NCBI GenBank assembly: GCA_903917705.1 | Contig: CAIXBQ010000015.1 | Coordinates: forward strand, 1-64,000 | Direction of reading: 5' to 3' | Length of the DNA: 64,000 nucleotides | Origin: an uncultured Verrucomicrobia subdivision 3 bacterium | Lineage (GTDB): Bacteria; Verrucomicrobiota; Verrucomicrobiia; Limisphaerales; UBA11358 | Shown: one piece after another, positions 28,336 through 36,965 of the stretch | Position numbering within the stretch: the stretch's first letter is position 1 | Layout: each line of letters opens with the position of its first letter | Notes under the pieces: generated by a model | Seen by the model: the letters and a program-made list of their open reading frames with translations, nothing else | The model's database searches: none | What the model was told of the DNA's origin: nothing | Program-made: the position numbers and the translations under genes

Positions 28336-30480
28336 ATGATGAATAATCTTCAAATGAAGCCTGCAATAATATGCAGGATGCCTTTTGTAGCCGTCCTGTT
28401 GATTATTGCTTCTACTATCGGTGCTTCAGCGGCGATCATCACGATCACAGAATCCGCGCCGCGGCGCGCGGAGGTGAGTGCTGATAAACACATATTTCTG
28501 CAATCACCCGCCGACGGATTGTGGTCGGTGGCGACGAACTGGGCCGATGGCTGGCCGGCTGGCTGGGTTCACGCCAGTCCGGAGCAGGTCGAACAGGAGG
28601 CGGATTGGATCATTGTTTCCGGGCAGATTCAACTTGCCGGCGGGGTGATGAACGTGCGCGATTCCTATCGGCTGGAGAATGGCATCGTGCACGGCATTCG
28701 TCGCTGGACTTGGGCCGGCAGGGAAGTTCTGCCGAGATGCACTTTGTCCATTCGCTGGAATGCGCCGGGCGCGGTGAATGCCAGACCGATGATGCCGGGC
28801 GTGGTGGTTTACGGCAATCCAGCCGGCGAGAAAACCGGCAATCACGCAGTGACCGTTCATCGCGGTAAGCCGGGTGACAGGACGTTCTTCGAGGAACACC
28901 GTTTTTCCGCACCGTGGGAGAGCGTCGAATGGGCGGAGGGAAAAGAATTTCACGCGGTGGCGCTGCACACGTTGCCATCGCCCGCGTATGGCGCGAATCA
29001 AAACGACCAGTGGTGGACGCTCGGTCTCACGTCTCTGGCGGACTCCACGGAGTTGGCGACCCTCTCCGGACCGACGGCGGCCAATCATCACAACAGCGTC
29101 ACCAAGGCGTTGCAGGGCAAGTTCCTTGATTATCCCGACACCTGGCTGAACCTGCTGCCGGGTTCGGTGGTGGAAAAGTCGTTCTATCTTGAAGTTGTTC
29201 CCCGGACCGAGCAAGGGAGCGGCTTCCGGCAACCGTTGCGCACCGCGATGCAATTGCATCCGCTCGCCAGCGTGGAAGATTTGCCGGCTTACGGTGACAT
29301 CATCCGCGAGAAATATCATTTCGCGCTCTCGCGCTTCCGGGATCGCCAGCCGGACGCGGGTTTCGAGATGTATCCCGGTTATGTCAAAGGCACGCATTAT
29401 GTCATGGGCTGGGCCGGTCAGGCGGAAGGTGGCGCCTACGCGATGCTCGGTCTGGCGAAAAAAATCGGCGACCCGAAGATGATTGATCGCGGCCAGCGCT
29501 CGCTGGACTGGCTGACGCAGTCGCCCTTCAATGAAAACGGCTTCCTGCTGAATTACAGCCCGGACAACCACCAATGGCAGGATCAGGATCCGGTTTCGCA
29601 GGGGCAGGCGATGGAAACCTTTGCCCGTGCGATCCTCGTCGGCCGGACGATGAAAGGAGTGCAGACCGAACGCTGGGAGCAGTTTTTAAAAAAAGCCTGT
29701 TCGCTGCAGGCAAAAAGAATATTGCTGCCGGCCTGGAAGCCGGTCAACACAGCAGAGGCGTTTTTCATCTCGCCGCTATGCAAGGGATTTCGGTTGTTTG
29801 GGGACAACGATTTCAAGCGCGCGGCAATCAAGGCCGGTGACTATTACGCCCGGCGCCATCTCGACATGACCGAGCCATATTGGGGTGGAACACTTGACGC
29901 CAGCTGCGAGGACAAGGAAGGCGCGTGGGCGGGGTTTCAGGGATTCTTCGCGCTGTATGAACTAACCCGGGAGAAACAATATCTAGCCTGGGCGTCGCAC
30001 GCGATGGATGTGATGCTGACATATACGGTGCTCTGGGACATTGATTTGCCAGCGGGCCGGCTGCGCGACCACAACTTGAAAACGCGCGGCTGGACGATTG
30101 TCTCGGCGCAGAACCAGCACCTCGATGTGTTTGGTGTCCTGTTCACGCCGGAGCTCTGGCGCATGGGCGGGTATCTCGGCCGCGACGATATAAAGCGGCT
30201 CGCGGCGGTCATGTATCGCACCTGCGGCCAGATGGTTGATCCCTCCGGCAGCCAGGGTGAGCAGATTCAACACACGAACTTCGCCCAGCATGGCGATATG
30301 TCGAACGTGTTTCGCCTGCGCGGCGGCTACAGCGAGAACTGGACGGTCTTCTGGATCACCGCACATTTTCTGAACGCCGCATCGGAGTTCGAGCGCATGG
30401 GAGTGGATCTGGACAATGTGGATAAATCTATTGCAAAAGAAAATCAGCCGGAAAATAAAAGGCGGATTCAGAAAGAGTGA
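28336..30480 (+). CDS. secreted (alpha/alpha)-barrel protein, unassigned, candidate glycosidase or lyase
   Basis: About 714 residues. A signal peptide is preceded by several Met codons (28336, 28339, 28354), any of which could be the start; 28336 is taken here. An N-terminal beta-sandwich-like part (about residues 30-300) leads to a helical repeat region of six-hairpin type, with SQGQAMETFARAI, ASCEDKEGAWAGFQGFFALY and a His/Gln-rich block near QHLDVFG. Such architecture is shared by several uronic-acid-acting hydrolase and lyase families, but no family signature was recognised. It sits between GH127-like and GH79-like genes on the same strand, 90 bases after the former, which points to the same polysaccharide. 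Conserved Glu/Asp in the barrel are candidate catalysts. Confidence 0.75.
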   Translation: MMNNLQMKPAIICRMPFVAVLLIIASTIGASAAIITITESAPRRAEVSADKHIFLQSPADGLWSVATNWADGWPAGWVHASPEQVEQEADWIIVSGQIQLAGGVMNVRDSYRLENGIVHGIRRWTWAGREVLPRCTLSIRWNAPGAVNARPMMPGVVVYGNPAGEKTGNHAVTVHRGKPGDRTFFEEHRFSAPWESVEWAEGKEFHAVALHTLPSPAYGANQNDQWWTLGLTSLADSTELATLSGPTAANHHNSVTKALQGKFLDYPDTWLNLLPGSVVEKSFYLEVVPRTEQGSGFRQPLRTAMQLHPLASVEDLPAYGDIIREKYHFALSRFRDRQPDAGFEMYPGYVKGTHYVMGWAGQAEGGAYAMLGLAKKIGDPKMIDRGQRSLDWLTQSPFNENGFLLNYSPDNHQWQDQDPVSQGQAMETFARAILVGRTMKGVQTERWEQFLKKACSLQAKRILLPAWKPVNTAEAFFISPLCKGFRLFGDNDFKRAAIKAGDYYARRHLDMTEPYWGGTLDASCEDKEGAWAGFQGFFALYELTREKQYLAWASHAMDVMLTYTVLWDIDLPAGRLRDHNLKTRGWTIVSAQNQHLDVFGVLFTPELWRMGGYLGRDDIKRLAAVMYRTCGQMVDPSGSQGEQIQHTNFAQHGDMSNVFRLRGGYSENWTVFWITAHFLNAASEFERMGVDLDNVDKSIAKENQPENKRRIQKE

Positions 30481-30613
30481 ATATGCCAAACCAAACTCCG
30501 ATCTCATTTCAACCAGCTTGGAATATAAAGTCTTCAAAAGTCAATCGGTTCATCTTCACGGACCATGTGAGGATCGGCGATGAGCGTGCCAGTACGATAA
30601 TTTTCCCGATTCC

Positions 30614-32089
30614 ATGAAAAAAATGACCCATCTCATCCTTGTTGCGCTGCTGTTGTGGCTTCCGGTTTTCCTCCATGCCGCCGATGTCTCCGCCTTGCAA
30701 GTGGCACGGGTTATCGTCCATCCTGAAAACCCGGGTGTGGCCATCCCGGCGGACTTCCTTGGGTTCAGCGATGAAAAAAAGATTCTCTCCCGAGGCTGTT
30801 TCGAGCCGACGAATATTGTGCTGATCAACTTGTTTCGAAATCTTGGTACGGGAGTGTTGCGAATTGGCGGCCACGCGGTGGAGTCCACCTTTTGGTCTCG
30901 CAATGAAACCAACGCCGTTGCCCCGATGACGGACAAGAGGCCGTATGCGATGGAAACTCCGGTAACCATTGGTCCCGTGTCGGTGAATAATCTTTTTGGG
31001 TTTACGAAGGAATGCGGCTGGCGCGTGATTTACGGGCTGAACCTGGGCGCCAACCTGCCGGAAATGGCCGCGGATGAAGCGGAATATGCGTCGCAAGTTG
31101 GCGGACCGATGGTTATAGCCTTTGAGGTCGGCAATGAGCCAAATCTGTTTCACACGAATGCCAAGAAGGGCATGGATGCCAAGGACCTTAATCTGACCAG
31201 CCTGCGTCCCACCGGCTACAGCTATGCCCAATTTCGTGATGAAATCGAGAACTATTACCGGGCGATTTTGGCCAGGGTGCCGCATGCGCCGCTGGCCGGA
31301 CCAGCAACGACCAAGACCTGCTCATGGGTTCCTGATTTTGTGCATGATTTCAAAAGCCGCGTCATGATGGTCACGTCCCATGGCTATCCGCTCTCCGCGA
31401 AGAATGAAGACCCGCAGTCCCCCCGGTTCCCCTCGATTGATAACCTGTTGAGGTCGGATATCCAGGAGGATTGGCTGCCGAAACTCAAGGCGGCGACTTC
31501 CGCGGGTCTCCCGTGGCGTCTCGATGAATTCAACAGCGCCTCGGGTGGTGGGAAAACCGGGCTTAGCGATGTATTCGCTTCGGCACTCTGGGGCACCGAT
31601 TTTATTTTCAAAGTGGCCGAGCAGGGGGGAGCCGGTGTTAATTTTCACGGAGGTTTTAAGCCCGGACACTATGCGCCGATTTTCTTTTTGGATCACGGTT
31701 ATCATGCGGCTCCCATCTACTACAGCATGTTGTTGTTCCATCAGGCGGCCCAAGGCCGGGTGGTGCCGGCGGAGTGCTGGACGACGGCCAATTTTACCGC
31801 CCACGCCGTTCTGGGTGATGACCACAAACTGCGGGTGGTGCTCATCAATAAGGACCTGACGAATTCGGTCACTGCCACCGTTGCCACCGGTTCTTCGAGG
31901 AAGATGGCGGAATTGATCAGACTCAGCGCACCTTCGGTCACATCCACGGAAGCTGTGACCCTGGCGGGTAGCCCCGTTGCCAAAGACGGAACGTGGACAC
32001 CGCGGCCAGGCGAGAAGGTGCCGTGGATGAAAGGAAAATCCGAAGTTTCTTTACCGGCCGCGAGCGTGGCGTTGCTCACTATTGAGTAG
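30614..32089 (+). CDS. secreted GH79-like beta-glucuronidase/heparanase-family protein
   Basis: A 491-residue secreted glycosidase. A signal peptide (residues ~5-22) precedes a TIM barrel with the clan GH-A pair E175 in FEVGNEPNLF (acid/base, NEP motif) and E305 in LDEFNSAS (nucleophile), 130 residues apart as expected for GH79. A C-terminal beta-sandwich (from about 395) corresponds to the GH79C domain. Family members remove glucuronic or 4-O-methylglucuronic acid from arabinogalactan proteins or cleave heparan sulfate; with arabinofuranosidases beside it, the former is the better guess. The gene is 133 bases after the preceding one. Family placement is good, exact specificity is not. Confidence 0.8.
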   Translation: MKKMTHLILVALLLWLPVFLHAADVSALQVARVIVHPENPGVAIPADFLGFSDEKKILSRGCFEPTNIVLINLFRNLGTGVLRIGGHAVESTFWSRNETNAVAPMTDKRPYAMETPVTIGPVSVNNLFGFTKECGWRVIYGLNLGANLPEMAADEAEYASQVGGPMVIAFEVGNEPNLFHTNAKKGMDAKDLNLTSLRPTGYSYAQFRDEIENYYRAILARVPHAPLAGPATTKTCSWVPDFVHDFKSRVMMVTSHGYPLSAKNEDPQSPRFPSIDNLLRSDIQEDWLPKLKAATSAGLPWRLDEFNSASGGGKTGLSDVFASALWGTDFIFKVAEQGGAGVNFHGGFKPGHYAPIFFLDHGYHAAPIYYSMLLFHQAAQGRVVPAECWTTANFTAHAVLGDDHKLRVVLINKDLTNSVTATVATGSSRKMAELIRLSAPSVTSTEAVTLAGSPVAKDGTWTPRPGEKVPWMKGKSEVSLPAASVALLTIE

Positions 32090-32116
32090 GATCAGGCAAT
32101 ATAATCATTACCACCC

Positions 32117-34599
32117 ATGCAAACATGCCTCCTTCGTAACATTTTAGTCATCGCCGCCGCTGCCGTCGCCGGTGCGGCGGCGTCCGCCAGGGATTTTCCG
32201 ATCCAGCCGGCGCCGTTCGCTGCCGTTCATGTGCGGGACAGTCTCGGTCGACGCGCACGGGGACCGAGGTCGCCGATATCGGTTCGGAAGCGCAAGGAGT
32301 GACCGGAATCCTGCGCCATGATGGCTCGCTTGAGGAATTACGGCTTCGTTATTCCGATGGCTGGCAAAAAGTGGAATTCCGCCACGATGCCTTCCGCGGA
32401 CCGGGTTTCGGCAAATCAATTGTTCTGGAGCCGGAGAGCGGCCAAGCGCTGTCATTCATCGGCGAGACGAACGGAGTTCGCTATCGTTTGATCTATTCGA
32501 TCATCGACCGCGGTGTCCGCGTAACCGCGACGGTTGAAAATGTCGGCCAGGCCGGATTTGATCCCGACCGTCTGCCGCTGACGCTGGGCATCGATTCCTT
32601 TATGAATTCTTACCCCCGCTGGAATGATTTGTTTTTCCCCACTTGTTTCCGCTGCGAACCGACTCATCTCTGGGGATATCTGATTACGCCGCGGGGCAAG
32701 ATTCTCGGAGTGGCCTCACCGGATCCGGTGGGGTCTTACACCATCGATTATCTGCAGGGGATGTATGCCCACTATATCCACACGGTCAGCCTTGACCTGT
32801 TGCAGAAACCACCCGTGCCCGCGCATCATCCCGCCTATCTGCCAATCACTCCGGGCGCCAAACGAAGCTGGACTGTGAACCTGGCGGCGATGGACACACT
32901 CGAGGAGGTCAAGCCATGGCTTGCCGCCAGTGCCCAAGCGCCAATGTTTGACCTTTATCGTTATGAGATGGAGCCGGGGCAGCTGGCGGAAATCTTAATT
33001 GTTTCGCCTTCAGCGGTGTCCGTGACGATCACCACCCCGGCTGGCATAGTTCGGAATGGTGCGGTTGCGAAGGCCGGGGATAACCGGTACCAAGTCCTCT
33101 TTCAGGAAACAGGGGAATATGGCTACTATGAGATTCAAGTCCACAGCGACTCGGGGAAAATCGCCACGGGCAGGTTCTTTGTCCGGCCACCTTGGTCCTG
33201 GTATCTAAAGCAGGGTCGCCTGGAAGCCCTCCGCCTGACCCCGCGGGCGGATTTAAATAATGGTTTGGACGGCTATTCCTGTGAAACCTACTATGGTCTG
33301 CTGGGTTTCTATCTCGCCGCCAAATATTTTCCCGAGCCGGCCATTGATGTCACCGGGGATCAGATTCTGAACAAGGTGCTCGGCCGGTTGTTCCGTGAAA
33401 AAGACGGTCGGCGTTTCAGCGGCAATCCTGAACGGATCACGAACGGGGAATTCATGCTGGGTGTTCTGGTGAAACGTTACGAAGCCACGGGAGATCTGGA
33501 TTCGTTGGAGAAGGCGAACGAGTTCGCCGAATATTTGCTGTCCCGGCAGACCAAAGCCGGCTTTTACGGTGGTTATGGCATGGCTAATTACAGCGCCGTG
33601 CTTTATCCGGCCAAGACCCTCATGGAACTCATGGCCGTCGAAAAACCGCTCGCGGAGAAATCCTCCGAATGGAAGCGGCGCTATGGGCGCCATTACTCCT
33701 CGGTCAAACTCGCGATGGATCAGCTCATCTCCCAAGGCCGCGATGTCAAGACCGAGGGTGGCGGTACTTTCGAGGACGGAGCGGTTTCCTGTTCGGCCCT
33801 CCAGTTGGCGATGTTTGCACTGCTTCAGGACAATCCGGCGGCGCGCCAACGCTATACCGATGCCGCTCGTCAGTTCATAGCGGATCACGCCTGCCTGACC
33901 CGGCTATTGGATACTGATGCCCGTTCCGTTGGTGGGACTGCGCGCTGGTGGGAAGCTTGGAACGATGAAAAGCGGGAAGCACAAATGATGCCCTCGCCAC
34001 ATGGCTGGTCCGGCTGGCGTCTTTACGGGGTTTACTACCTCTACTTGCTGACAGGCGAAGAAAAATATCTCCGTGGGGTTATGAATGCCCTGGGGTCGGG
34101 CACACAACTCATGGAATGGCCCTCCGGCAAATTGAACCAAGCGTTTGTCATTGATCCCCATGTTCACAATTACGAACGGGTGCCCGATCCATCCCAGCCG
34201 AACCGGGGCCGTCATGAAGAGCGGATTACCTGTGAGGATTACATCAAGACGATTGGCGACTGGTATGGCCGAACCATTGCGGGTGAAGGAACCCTTGATC
34301 GCGTCGAGTGGGCTTGGACCGGTGATGGCATCCCCTTCGAGATTTTCAAAGCGATGGAGGAAATCGCTGTTGGCAACGCGTTTGTGATTGAGCGCGCCAA
34401 TGGAACGATGATCGGATACAACTGCCGGGTCAGCTTCAAGGGCAAGACGGTCGAAGTGACTCCGGCTGAACCTATGATTCAGCGCGTCCATGTCAACCTG
34501 AAGTCAGTGCATGCGGTTTGCATCAACTTCGCCACCGGCAAAACGATGTCGTCCGGTAAAATTGGCATGCAGTGGCTGACCGCTCATAGGAAGAATTAA
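32117..34599 (+). pseudogene. frameshifted gene for a secreted (alpha/alpha)-barrel protein
   Basis: A signal peptide and mature N terminus (MQTCLLRNILVIAAAAVAGA to about VRDSLGRRARG) are in the frame of 32117, ending at a stop at 32302. The remaining ~765 residues continue in another frame, open from upstream as GTEVADIGSEAQG and then TGILRHDGSLEELRL. The two frames join around 32235-32270, so one indel separates export signal from enzyme. The body has an N-terminal beta part, then helical repeats with NGLDGYSCETYYGLLGFYLA and TFEDGAVSCSALQLAMFALL, then a late WAWTGDGIPFEIFKA. GTG 32299 could start a cytoplasmic form. No GH or PL family was recognised. It is the last gene of the glycan locus. 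Confidence 0.7.
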
Positions 34600-34888
34600 T
34601 GGGAAGGCCAAATCGTCCGTAAATACCGATTGAGGTGCGCGATGGGTCACACTACAAAATGATATGCAATGACCATGTGTGACAACCGGTCAGTCTTGAA
34701 TGTTTGACGATCGGCGAGGAATATACGCCTTGGCTGAAGCCGGGCAGCCCATCATGCCGAGCTGGGGCATGACCGCCGCAGAAATGAAAGCCGGCAGCAA
34801 GCGGGTGCCGTTAGCCGCCGCTTCAGCGGATGCAAATACTAGCCAGCCTTGAAAGACCGGGTTTTTATCGGCAACATCTCATTCACGC
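34600..34888. other. intergenic region with possible gene remnant
   Basis: About 290 bases without an intact gene. At 34735-34853 the plus strand reads in shifted frames as EEYTPWLKPG and then GQPIMPSWGMTAAEMKAGSK, which looks like a decayed protein fragment, followed by a stop. I could not identify its parent. It lies between the glycan locus and the phosphorylase gene. Confidence 0.3.
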
Positions 34889-35539
34889 ATGCCGTCCATA
34901 CTCGTCTGTTTCGCCCTGAAAGAAGAAGCTGCGCCGTTTCACAAGATGGCGGCGGGTCGGCCGGGCGTTTTCACTCTCATCGTCGGCATGGGTCGTCAAA
35001 ATGCTGAAAAGTCGGTGCGCAACTTTTTTGCCTCTGGTTCGCCGGAGCTGGTGTTGACCTGCGGTTTCGCCGGAGGACTGAATCCCGACTTAAAAACCGG
35101 CGATGTGGTTTTTGAACTGGCCGGGCCGGCGGCGGATAATCAGGAGTTGACTGCGAGCCTGTCGGCTGCCGGGGCCAGGCCGGCAAAGTTTTTCTGCGCC
35201 GATCTCATCGCCACAACCGCGGCTGAAAAGAACGTCTTGCGCGCTAAAACCGGTGCCGACGCGGTGGAGATGGAATCCGGGGCGATTCACGCCGTCTGTG
35301 CGGAGCGCGGGATTCCCTGCGCGACTGTGCGCGTGATCTCGGACGCGGCGAATGAGGATTTGCCGCTGGATTTCAATGCGCTTTCCAAAGCCGACCAAAG
35401 TCTGGATTTTGGAAAATTATTTCTGGCCATCGCCAAGTCGCCGGGGAAAATAGGGGCGCTGATGGCATTGCAGAAAAAGACGCGCTTTGCCGCCGGAGAG
35501 ATGGCCGGAGTTTTGGGGCGGATCATCAGCTCCGGCTAG
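34889..35539 (+). CDS. nucleoside phosphorylase/MTA-SAH nucleosidase family protein
   Basis: A 216-residue cytoplasmic protein of the PNP/UDP phosphorylase superfamily. The N terminus has the family's VCFALKEEAAPF and a glycine-rich VGMGRQNA strand, then LTCGFAGGLNPDLKTGDVV. The nucleoside-binding motif DAVEMESGAI is at about residues 124-133, followed by VRVISDAANEDLP with the catalytic-site Asp. The closest named groups are 5'-methylthioadenosine/S-adenosylhomocysteine nucleosidases and the phosphorylase-like proteins of hopanoid clusters. It is slightly short, with a compact centre. It is monocistronic, and nothing nearby indicates the substrate. Confidence 0.8.
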   Translation: MPSILVCFALKEEAAPFHKMAAGRPGVFTLIVGMGRQNAEKSVRNFFASGSPELVLTCGFAGGLNPDLKTGDVVFELAGPAADNQELTASLSAAGARPAKFFCADLIATTAAEKNVLRAKTGADAVEMESGAIHAVCAERGIPCATVRVISDAANEDLPLDFNALSKADQSLDFGKLFLAIAKSPGKIGALMALQKKTRFAAGEMAGVLGRIISSG

Positions 35540-35734
35540 CGCCCGGTTATTGATAATCCACTCGGAGGCGAGCCGCTTAAAAAAGGTTTAACGCTTTGCT
35601 CAATTACGGTAAATTCTGAAAGTTCTTTACCCACATTGATCAGAACTCGGTGATTTGGAGCGAAATTGCCGACTTGAAGATGGATGTCTTAATTACAAAA
35701 TCCGCGGATTGCTGTTTTTGATGGTTTTATGGTT

Positions 35735-35776
35735 GCCCTCATAGCTCAAATGGATAGAGCGGCGGTTTCCTAAATC
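35735..35776 (+). pseudogene. truncated tRNA-Arg(CCT), 5' half only
   Basis: GCCCTCATAGCTCAAATGG begins a normal tRNA: acceptor strand, D arm GCTC/GAGC, anticodon strand GGCGG and loop TTTCCTAA with anticodon CCT. After CCTAAA the match stops and AT-rich DNA follows, so the 3' half is missing. The break falls in or just after the anticodon loop, a crossover point used by several tyrosine integrases. It closely resembles the intact tRNA-Arg on the opposite strand 208 bases away, but differs in the acceptor and D loop. Confidence 0.75.
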
Positions 35777-35984
35777 TATGCAAGCACTTTTTTTGAATTT
35801 TTGTTTTGATTGGTTTTCGTAGTTTACCATTGATTCTATTGACTGAATTCCGTTTCCATCGGCAGTTTTCAAAGTCTGACCTTTTGTTGTTTTTGGTTCT
35901 AATTTGTTCTAAAAACTCAATATGGTATCAGATGCGGTATCAGATTTGAGGCTCGGAATTCGGTGGAAATTTGGCTGGAAAAAG
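35777..35984. other. AT-rich segment between the tRNA-Arg fragment and the intact tRNA-Arg
   Basis: 208 bases, strongly AT-rich against the surroundings, with T-runs such as CACTTTTTTTG. GGTATCAGAT occurs twice in direct orientation (35924-35933 and 35936-35945). No gene is visible. Composition and position suggest the residue of an excised or decayed element, with the direct repeats as possible recombinase arm sites. Confidence 0.45.
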
Positions 35985-36061
35985 TGGTGCTCCCGCCCGG
36001 AATCGAACCGGGATTTGCCATTTAGGAAACGGCCGCTCTGATCCATTTGAGCTACGGGAGC
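35985..36061 (-). tRNA. tRNA-Arg (anticodon CCT)
   Basis: A complete cloverleaf on the minus strand. The acceptor is GCTCCCG/CGGGAGC with discriminator A and an encoded CCA, the D arm GCTC/GAGC, the anticodon stem GCCGT/ATGGC around loop TTCCTAA, and the T arm CCCGG-TTCGATT-CCGGG. The anticodon CCT reads AGG codons. The length is 77 bases, and a T-run follows the CCA. Confidence 0.96.
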
Positions 36062-36160
36062 ACAAATTTTGACCAGCATACTCGCCCGCGATTTTTTTCC
36101 AAGTCACATCGTTGCGAAGTAAAATGGACGCGAGGTTCGTGACAGGCTAGACTTCTCAAA

Positions 36161-36577
36161 ATGACGTGGCGTGAATTAAGCGATTTTCTGCATTTGCAAC
36201 GGCGGGCCATTGAACCCAGGCCAGTCGCCGATTTTGCCCGGATTGGAGAAAAAAGGGCGGACACTTTCAAGCGCCTTGAAAAAGCAACCCGTGAATCGCT
36301 TGACGAAGCTGTGCGCGAATTTACCAAGACCAAGAATTGGCCCGCGCTTTCAGACAAGCAGGTTACGATGCTATATTTGCGCCTGAGTTACGGTGTTGAT
36401 TTGGCTATGGCGTTAAGCATCTGCAAAACGGGTCTTTTCCCCACATTGAAAAACCGTGATTCGGAAATGATCCAGTGGTTGCTTAACGAAGCATGGGATT
36501 ATCCGGGTCAACCACATACGCTTCGCCTATATTCTGAAAAGCGACGCGATTTTGGCAACGACCCGATGCGGAATTAA
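36161..36577 (+). CDS. hypothetical protein
   Basis: A 138-residue soluble, mostly helical protein, basic in the middle (RIGEKRADTFKRLEKATRES), with no signal peptide, membrane segment or recognised motif. The ATG at 36161 opens an uninterrupted frame of plausible composition, more AT-rich than the chromosome average. It lies 99 bases from the intact tRNA-Arg, in what looks like a recombination scar with a tRNA fragment on one side and a decayed regulator on the other, so it may be cargo of an old mobile element. No function can be given. Confidence 0.5.
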   Translation: MTWRELSDFLHLQRRAIEPRPVADFARIGEKRADTFKRLEKATRESLDEAVREFTKTKNWPALSDKQVTMLYLRLSYGVDLAMALSICKTGLFPTLKNRDSEMIQWLLNEAWDYPGQPHTLRLYSEKRRDFGNDPMRN

Positions 36578-36589
36578 GAAACTCAAATC

Positions 36590-36960
36590 CCGCTTTATCA
36601 ATCTGCTTTTTTTGGTTCCGTTTGTGAAGACGTTTGGAAATTGACGGGCTGAAAAATGTGTTCCCTTGGTGAACTTCCAGAATCGCGTTACACACACTGT
36701 CCACGGAGGTTTGTTTGATCAGCTAGCTCAACGCGCCGGAGTTGACCGCCTCTGTAATATACGCTTCTTCACTGTGCGCCGAAAGCATGAGCACTTTGGT
36801 GGCGGGAACGATTTTGAGAATCTGGCAAATGGCTTTCCTGGACCCATTGCGGCAGGGTCGAGTTCAACATGAACAATATTTTCAGACTGTTTTTGCGGCG
36901 GCACGACGAGGCTGCCGCCAATGATTCAAGCATGCCGTCGGGGAATTCTTTGGACGGCAG
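36590..36960 (-). pseudogene. decayed NarL/FixJ-type response regulator
   Basis: Pieces of one regulator are readable on the minus strand in different frames. Near 36870 LKILFMLNSTLPQ corresponds to the phosphoacceptor strand. At about 36735-36830 AICQILKIVPATKVLMLSAH and SEEAYITEAVNSGAL give receiver strands 4 and 5, ending in a TAG. At about 36620-36715 LIKQTS, then VDSVCNAILEVHQGNTFFSP and SISKRLHKRN, give the linker. At least one frameshift and one stop interrupt it, and the C-terminal LuxR-type helix-turn-helix is missing. The order is that of NarL relatives. It is not functional as written. Confidence 0.7.
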
Positions 36961-36965
36961 AGTGT

